DNA from: Martinezella multihospitum
GTDB taxonomy: Bacteria > Pseudomonadota > Alphaproteobacteria > Rhizobiales > Rhizobiaceae
Assembly: GCF_900094585.1 (NCBI RefSeq)
Contig: NZ_FMAG01000009.1
Location: forward strand, 1-64,000
DNA: 64,000 bases
Reading direction: 5' to 3'
Made by a program: the position numbers and the translations under genes. The notes beneath the pieces are model-generated. The model did not search any database. It saw only the letters and a program-made list of their open reading frames with translations, and was not told the origin of the DNA. Below, one piece after another: positions 60,017 to 64,000 of the stretch. Positions within the stretch are counted from its first letter, which is position 1, and every line of letters starts with the position of its first letter.

Positions 60017-60814
60017 TCATTGGCCCATCTTATAGTCGAGGAACCACTTCTTGTTCAGCGCCTCGAGCGTGCCGTCGGCCTTGAGGCTGGCGATGGCGGC
60101 ATTGATCGGGGTGACGAGATCGGAGCCCTTCTGAAAGATGAAGCCGAAATCCTCGGTGCCGAGCGGGCCGCCGACCAGCTTCAGGCCGCCGTTGGAGGCA
60201 TCGACATAGCCCTTGCCGGCCGTGCCGTCGGTCAGCACCGTATCGACGTCGCCGGTCTTCAGGGCCTGAACGGTGGCGCCGAAGGTTTCGAAGGTCTTGA
60301 TGCGCGGGTTCTGCTCGTTGCCATCGAGTACCGAATAGACGGCGGTGTAGAAGGGGGTCGTGCCCGGCTGTGCGCCGATCAGAGCGTCCTTCACGGCGGC
60401 GAAGCTCTTGGCGTCGGTGAAGCGCTTTTCGTCACCGCGCACGAGCATGAATTGCTCGGAGCGCATGTAGGGGTCGGAGAAATCGACCTTCTGCTTGCGA
60501 TCGTCCTTGATGGTGATGCCCGTCATGCCGATGTTGTACTGGCCTTCGGAAACGGCCTGGATCATCGCATCCCAGCTGGTGTTTTGATATTCGACCTTGA
60601 AGTTCAGACGCTTGGCGATCTCGTTCATCGCGTCATATTCCCAGCCGATCGCCTTGTTCGTCTTTGGGTCGATGAACTGCAGCGGCGGATAGGCATTCTC
60701 GGTGACGACGATGACGGTCTTACCTTTGAGATCAGGCAGGTCGGCGGCGAAAGAAGCAAAGGGTGCAAGCACGAGGGCGCTGAGGCCCAGAAGAAACGAG
60801 CGACGGAATGCCAT
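60017..60814 (-). CDS. Amino-acid ABC transporter substrate-binding protein
   Basis: Periplasmic binding protein of 265 residues (SBP_bac_3). A signal peptide (MAFRRSFLLGLSALVLAPFASFA) is followed by KTVIVVTENAYPPLQFIDPKTNKAIGWEYDAMNEIAKRLN. It probably binds a polar or basic amino acid. Transcribed with the permease, it is the first gene of a two-gene operon. Confidence 0.92.
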   Translation of the reverse strand: MAFRRSFLLGLSALVLAPFASFAADLPDLKGKTVIVVTENAYPPLQFIDPKTNKAIGWEYDAMNEIAKRLNFKVEYQNTSWDAMIQAVSEGQYNIGMTGITIKDDRKQKVDFSDPYMRSEQFMLVRGDEKRFTDAKSFAAVKDALIGAQPGTTPFYTAVYSVLDGNEQNPRIKTFETFGATVQALKTGDVDTVLTDGTAGKGYVDASNGGLKLVGGPLGTEDFGFIFQKGSDLVTPINAAIASLKADGTLEALNKKWFLDYKMGQ

Positions 60815-60967
60815 GGAAATTTCCCCGATTAGCGTGGCGCGAAAGTGTCATATTTGGAAAGCCAATGGCAAGGCTGTTGCCACGGCGGCGATCATAAAAA
60901 TAGAAAAGCAACTCTAAGAGGGTAGTTGGCGGAGAAAATTCTTTCCGTCAGGGCTAAGCCAGACAGC

Positions 60968-60990
60968 AAAAAGGCGACCCGAGGGTCGCC
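60968..60990 (-). terminator. Rho-independent terminator after rplS
   Basis: On the complementary strand, GGCGACCC, TC, GGGTCGCC and TTTTT. It lies 33 bp beyond the rplS stop and ends the ribosomal/methylase block. Confidence 0.85.
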
Positions 60991-61022
60991 TTCAAGCTTT
61001 ACGATCCCAAGTGGATCGAGAC

Positions 61023-61565
61023 TTATTCTGCTGCCGGCTCGGCTGCAGCGGCTGCAGCAGCATCGGCGGCTGCCTTTGCTTCGGCGGCTTCGGCTGCTGC
61101 CTTTTCGGCTGCGAGAGCCTGTGCGGCTGCAACCTTCTCGGCTTCGATGCGTGCCTTTTCTTCGGCCAGAGCCTGACGCTCGGCATCGTTGAGCTTGCGG
61201 GCGCGGGTGCCGGTGTTCTCGACGATACGGGCAGCCTTACCGCGCAGGTCGCGCAGGTAGTAGAGCTTGGCGCGACGGACCTTACCGCGGCGAACGACTT
61301 CGACGCTTTCGATCATCGGCGAGTAAACCGGGAATACGCGCTCGACGCCTTCGCCATAGGAAATCTTGCGAACCGTGAAGTTTTCCTGCAGACCGCCGCC
61401 GGAGCGAGCGATGCAAACGCCTTCATAGGCCTGAACGCGGGTACGGTTGCCTTCCGTGACCTTCACGTTGACGCGGACGGTGTCGCCAGCGGAAAATTCG
61501 GGAAGGGTGCGCTTGGCTTCGATCTTGGCAGCCTGTTCGGCTTCCAACTGCTGAATGATGTTCAT
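61023..61565 (-). CDS. rplS: 50S ribosomal protein L19 with long C-terminal tail
   Basis: L19 core of about 115 residues (FSAGDTVRVNVKVTEGNRTRVQAYEGVCIARSGGG, VRRGKVRRAKLYYLRDLRGKAARI) followed by a tail of about 55 residues rich in Ala, Glu and Lys, likely coiled or disordered. Total 180 residues against about 115 in E. coli; extended tails are usual in rhizobia. It follows trmD after 271 bp. Confidence 0.96.
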   Translation of the reverse strand: MNIIQQLEAEQAAKIEAKRTLPEFSAGDTVRVNVKVTEGNRTRVQAYEGVCIARSGGGLQENFTVRKISYGEGVERVFPVYSPMIESVEVVRRGKVRRAKLYYLRDLRGKAARIVENTGTRARKLNDAERQALAEEKARIEAEKVAAAQALAAEKAAAEAAEAKAAADAAAAAAAEPAAE

Positions 61566-61836
61566 AGTATCAACCTCGTTGTTGCTTCAACAGCCAGAGC
61601 GCCCTTATCGATCTATCCCTGGTCGGACCTTCAAGGTCTCGCCTCGGATATATGCCGGTGAAGGCAGGGGCGAATGCGTCTGCTTTTCTTTGGTGGTTGA
61701 TGGGAAATTTCCCATGCCGGGCGCGCACATACCCTATTGTCACGCGTTTGTCACCCCTTGGCGGTGGATTTAAGTGGCCTTTGTTGCGGATTGGGGTGCC
61801 CTGGGAGCAGTTTTTGATCCGGCGGCCGGTTTGAAG

Positions 61837-62529
61837 CTATTTCGCTGATGGGTTTGGCAGAAGATCCGGCCGGCGCTCGCGCGTCAGCTCTTCGGCCTTC
61901 TCCCTCTGCCATTTGCCGATTGCCGCGTGGTTGCCCGAGGTGAGGATGGCCGGGATCTCGCGGCCCTCCCAGATCTGCGGGCGGGTATAGTGTGGATGTT
62001 CCAGCAGGCCGCCTTCGAAGCTTTCGTGCAGGCCGGAGAGGTCGTTGCCCATGACGCCGGGCAGGATGCGGATAATGGCGTCGAGCAGGATCAGTGCGGC
62101 CGGCTCGCCGCCCGAGAGGATATAGTCGCCGATCGAGACTTCCTCGAGGCCACGTCCCTCGATGACACGCTGGTCGACGCCTTCGAAGCGGCCGCAGACG
62201 ATGATGACGCCCTCACCATCGGCCAGTTCGCGCACGCGCTTCTGCGTCAGCGGCTTGCCGCGTGGGCTCATCAGCAGGCGCGGGCGGTTGTCGTTCTCAC
62301 TGGCTTTATCGATGGCGCGGGCGAGCACATCCGGCTTCAGCACCATGCCGGCGCCGCCGCCGGCGGGCGTGTCGTCAACGGTACGGTGCTTGTCGGTGGC
62401 GAAATCACGGATCTGCACGGTGTCGAGCGACCATTGTCCGCGCTCCATCGCCTTGCCGGCGAGCGACGTGCCGAGATGGCCGGGAAACATCTCGGGATAG
62501 AGCGTCAATATGGTCGCCCGGAAACTCAT
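61837..62529 (-). CDS. trmD: tRNA (guanine-N1)-methyltransferase
   Basis: SPOUT methyltransferase of 230 residues that makes m1G37 in tRNA. Its knot motifs are visible: RFEGVDQRVIE, EVSIGDYILSGGEPAALILLDAI and PGVMGN. ATG at 62529 follows GGGAAG; a TTG at 62547 in the same frame is unlikely. Next to rimM with 24 bp between. Confidence 0.95.
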   Translation of the reverse strand: MSFRATILTLYPEMFPGHLGTSLAGKAMERGQWSLDTVQIRDFATDKHRTVDDTPAGGGAGMVLKPDVLARAIDKASENDNRPRLLMSPRGKPLTQKRVRELADGEGVIIVCGRFEGVDQRVIEGRGLEEVSIGDYILSGGEPAALILLDAIIRILPGVMGNDLSGLHESFEGGLLEHPHYTRPQIWEGREIPAILTSGNHAAIGKWQREKAEELTRERRPDLLPNPSAK

Positions 62530-62553
62530 GGTGTGGTCACTTCCCAATGAGGA

Positions 62554-63138
62554 TCACTTCTTCTTCGGCTTGTCCTGCGGCTTCTCAGGCTTTTCCGGCT
62601 TGCCGATAAGATCGTCGGGGTTGTTGATCAGGCCGGCGGCCCTCGGGTCGATTAAAATCTTGCCGCCCTCGAGGTCGATTTCGAGCACGGCGGCTTCGGA
62701 AAAGGGGATCAGCACGGGGCGCTTGCCCGGCCCCTTCAGCTCCAGTAGATCGCCGGCGCCAAAATCATAGATGCCGCTGACCGTGCCGTAGCCGACACCC
62801 TGGTCGTCAACGGCTTCCAGCCCTTCGAGATCGGTGTAGAAGAATTCGTCGTCGTCCAGTTCGTCATCCGGCAGATTGTCGCGCTCGATGTAGAGTTCCA
62901 GCCCGTTCAATGCCTCGGCGGCCTTGCGGTCGTTGACGCCGCGGAAGCGCACGATGACAACGTTCTTGGCCTCGCGGATTTCCAGGACTTCGAAGCTGCG
63001 GCCATCCATGCTGTGCAGGTGGCCGTAATCGCCGAGCGCGGTCGGATCGGACGTATAGGCGCGGGCACGCACTTCGCCTCGCAAGCCCTGTGCGGCGCCG
63101 ATAGTGGCCATCAATACCGGATTTTGCAGTTTCGTCAT
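62554..63138 (-). CDS. rimM: Ribosome maturation factor RimM
   Basis: 16S rRNA processing factor of 194 residues. It has the RimM domain (MATIGAAQGLRGEVRARAYTSDP) and a PRC barrel (FYTDLEGLEAVDDQGVGYGTVSGIYDFGAGDLLEL), and ends in a Lys/Pro-rich tail (PEKPQDKPKKK). It binds S19 during small-subunit assembly. The start MTKLQNPVLMATIG at 63138 is chosen over the longer frame. Confidence 0.94.
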   Translation of the reverse strand: MTKLQNPVLMATIGAAQGLRGEVRARAYTSDPTALGDYGHLHSMDGRSFEVLEIREAKNVVIVRFRGVNDRKAAEALNGLELYIERDNLPDDELDDDEFFYTDLEGLEAVDDQGVGYGTVSGIYDFGAGDLLELKGPGKRPVLIPFSEAAVLEIDLEGGKILIDPRAAGLINNPDDLIGKPEKPEKPQDKPKKK

Positions 63139-63245
63139 GGTCTCTTCGCCGATTGCCGGGATCCGCTGCAGCGACCTTTGCACGTCACTTCTGACGCGCG
63201 GTGCTGTCGTTGTGCTCTCTCATAGGCTGAACGCTAGCCGATGGG

Positions 63246-63289
63246 AAACAAAAAACGGGCGACATGTTGCCATGCCGCCCGTTTTTGAC
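63246..63289. terminator. Hairpin between rpsP and rimM
   Basis: AACGGGCGACATG pairs with CATGCCGCCCGTT across a four-base loop, with A-run on one side and T-run on the other, so it can terminate in either direction. It lies 16 bp beyond the rpsP stop. Confidence 0.75.
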
Positions 63290-63304
63290 AGTCACAAGGA
63301 CCGA

Positions 63305-63667
63305 TTATTCAGAAGCAGCAGCAGCGGCGTCAGCAGCCTTCTGCGCCTTTTCAGCAGCGCGTTCCTGAGCGCGCTTGCCCGGCTTTGCCTTTTCCGGGTT
63401 GTTCTTGGCGTCGCGGGTAGCAATGCCAGCTTCGGCGAGGAAGCGCAGAACGCGGTCGGTCGGCTGAGCGCCGTGGTCGAGCCAATGCTTGATGCGCTCG
63501 GCCTTGAGTTCAACGCGCTTGGCGTCGTCCTTGGCAAGCATCGGGTTCCAGGAGCCGAGGGTCTCCAGGAAACGGCCGTCGCGCGGCGAGCGAGCGTCGG
63601 CTACGACAACGTGGTAGTACGGGCGCTTCTTGGAGCCACCGCGGGCGAGACGAATTTTCAGTGCCAT
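63305..63667 (-). CDS. rpsP: 30S ribosomal protein S16
   Basis: S16 of 120 residues (MALKIRLARGGSKKRPYYHV, ARSPRDGRFLETLGSWNP). The family is about 82 residues in E. coli; the extra C-terminus is Ala/Lys-rich (KAKPGKRAQERAAEKAQKAADA), similar in style to the L19 tail. The order chorismate mutase-rpsP-rimM-trmD-rplS is characteristic of rhizobia. Confidence 0.96.
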   Translation of the reverse strand: MALKIRLARGGSKKRPYYHVVVADARSPRDGRFLETLGSWNPMLAKDDAKRVELKAERIKHWLDHGAQPTDRVLRFLAEAGIATRDAKNNPEKAKPGKRAQERAAEKAQKAADAAAAASE

Positions 63668-63794
63668 GTTAATTCTCCTTAGGCTTTTCTTGACCGCTTC
63701 GTTGTGCGGTATGGTTACGTCGCGCTGCTTTTTTCGTACCGCATGATCCCCGTCGAAAACGTCCTGCGTCCCTCGGGATCATGCGGCCAGGGGG

Positions 63795-64000
63795 TTACCC
63801 TTTGAAATCCGCAGCGATCTGTTCATGATGCCGGATGACTTCCTTGATGACGAAGTTCAGGAACTTCTCGGCGAAATCCGGGTCCAGATTGGCGTCCTTT
63901 GCCAGGCGGCGCAGGCGCTCGATCTGAAATTCTTCGCGCGCCGGGTCGGCCGGCGGCAGGTCGTATTTGGCTTTCAGCACGCCCACTTCCTTCGTGCAGC
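63795..64000 (-). CDS. Chorismate mutase (AroQ type), 5' part outside the window
   Basis: The visible C-terminal 68 residues read on from beyond the window edge (CTKEVGVLKAKYDLPPADPA, then EEFQIERLRRLAKDANLD and VIKEVIRHHEQIAADFKG). This is the all-alpha AroQ fold, which converts chorismate to prephenate. A GTG at 63986 opens a short frame but the reading frame continues upstream, so it is not the true start. Confidence 0.88.
   Translation of the reverse strand, partial: CTKEVGVLKAKYDLPPADPAREEFQIERLRRLAKDANLDPDFAEKFLNFVIKEVIRHHEQIAADFKG

Overview
The window is high-GC alphaproteobacterial chromosome, most likely Rhizobium or a close relative in the Rhizobiaceae. The evidence is the ribosomal/tRNA-methylation block rplS-trmD-rimM-rpsP beside a chorismate mutase and leuC, the glnK-amtB-ftsK-lolA-xthA-cenR order, an L19 with a long Ala/Glu-rich tail, and several palindromic intergenic repeats of the RIME/REP kind. 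Most of the DNA is ordinary chromosome. Accessory material is concentrated in 1-9000, 19300-31500 and 51200-57300. No CRISPR array, prophage or replication origin was seen.

Layout. 1-1048: a complete IS630-family element with a frameshifted transposase. 1220-3293: a TctDE/QseBC-type two-component system. 3357-8884: a surface-polysaccharide locus (tandem alpha/beta hydrolase, Wzx-like flippase, GT2 and GT4 glycosyltransferases). 9319-13838: a probable L-pipecolate/D-lysine catabolic set (small Lrp ligand-binding protein, AmaA-like oxidase, AmaB-like aldehyde dehydrogenase, DpkA-like reductase). 14094-19186: a glucoamylase-like glycoside hydrolase, a TetR/NTF2 pair, and an EamA exporter with a divergent MocR regulator.

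19336-29486 is the part most worth attention. A PmrAB-like two-component system is followed by nine overlapping or nearly abutting genes: HAD phosphatase, class III aminotransferase, arginase-fold hydrolase, SMR transporter, membrane desaturase/hydroxylase, Cys-nucleophile alpha/beta hydrolase, GNAT/FemAB-like acyltransferase, second SMR transporter and cyclopropane fatty acid synthase. Between kinase and operon lie four TCAT motifs spaced exactly 11 bp apart, as expected for an OmpR-family operator. I infer a regulated pathway that makes and flips an aminated, acyl-modified envelope lipid or lipid-like metabolite. I do not recognise it as a described system. A MipA/OmpV outer-membrane protein and a PAP2 lipid phosphatase lie just downstream.

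31475-41920: a DUF1007 protein, tRNA-Gly(GCC), a YbaK-type deacylase, a CnoX-like thioredoxin, a Lon-N-domain protein, a Trm112 protein, MFS/LysR, a UbiH-type hydroxylase, TesB, and glnK-amtB behind a sigma-54 promoter. 42194-50207: ftsK, lolA, xthA, a cNMP-binding protein, cenR, an L,D-transpeptidase, an aldo-keto reductase and an F420-type reductase. 50307-57290: regulators paired with transporters, an acyltransferase 3 and an A+T-richer orphan gene. 57427-64000: leuC, an amino-acid ABC permease and binding protein, rplS, trmD, rimM, rpsP and the 3' part of a chorismate mutase gene.
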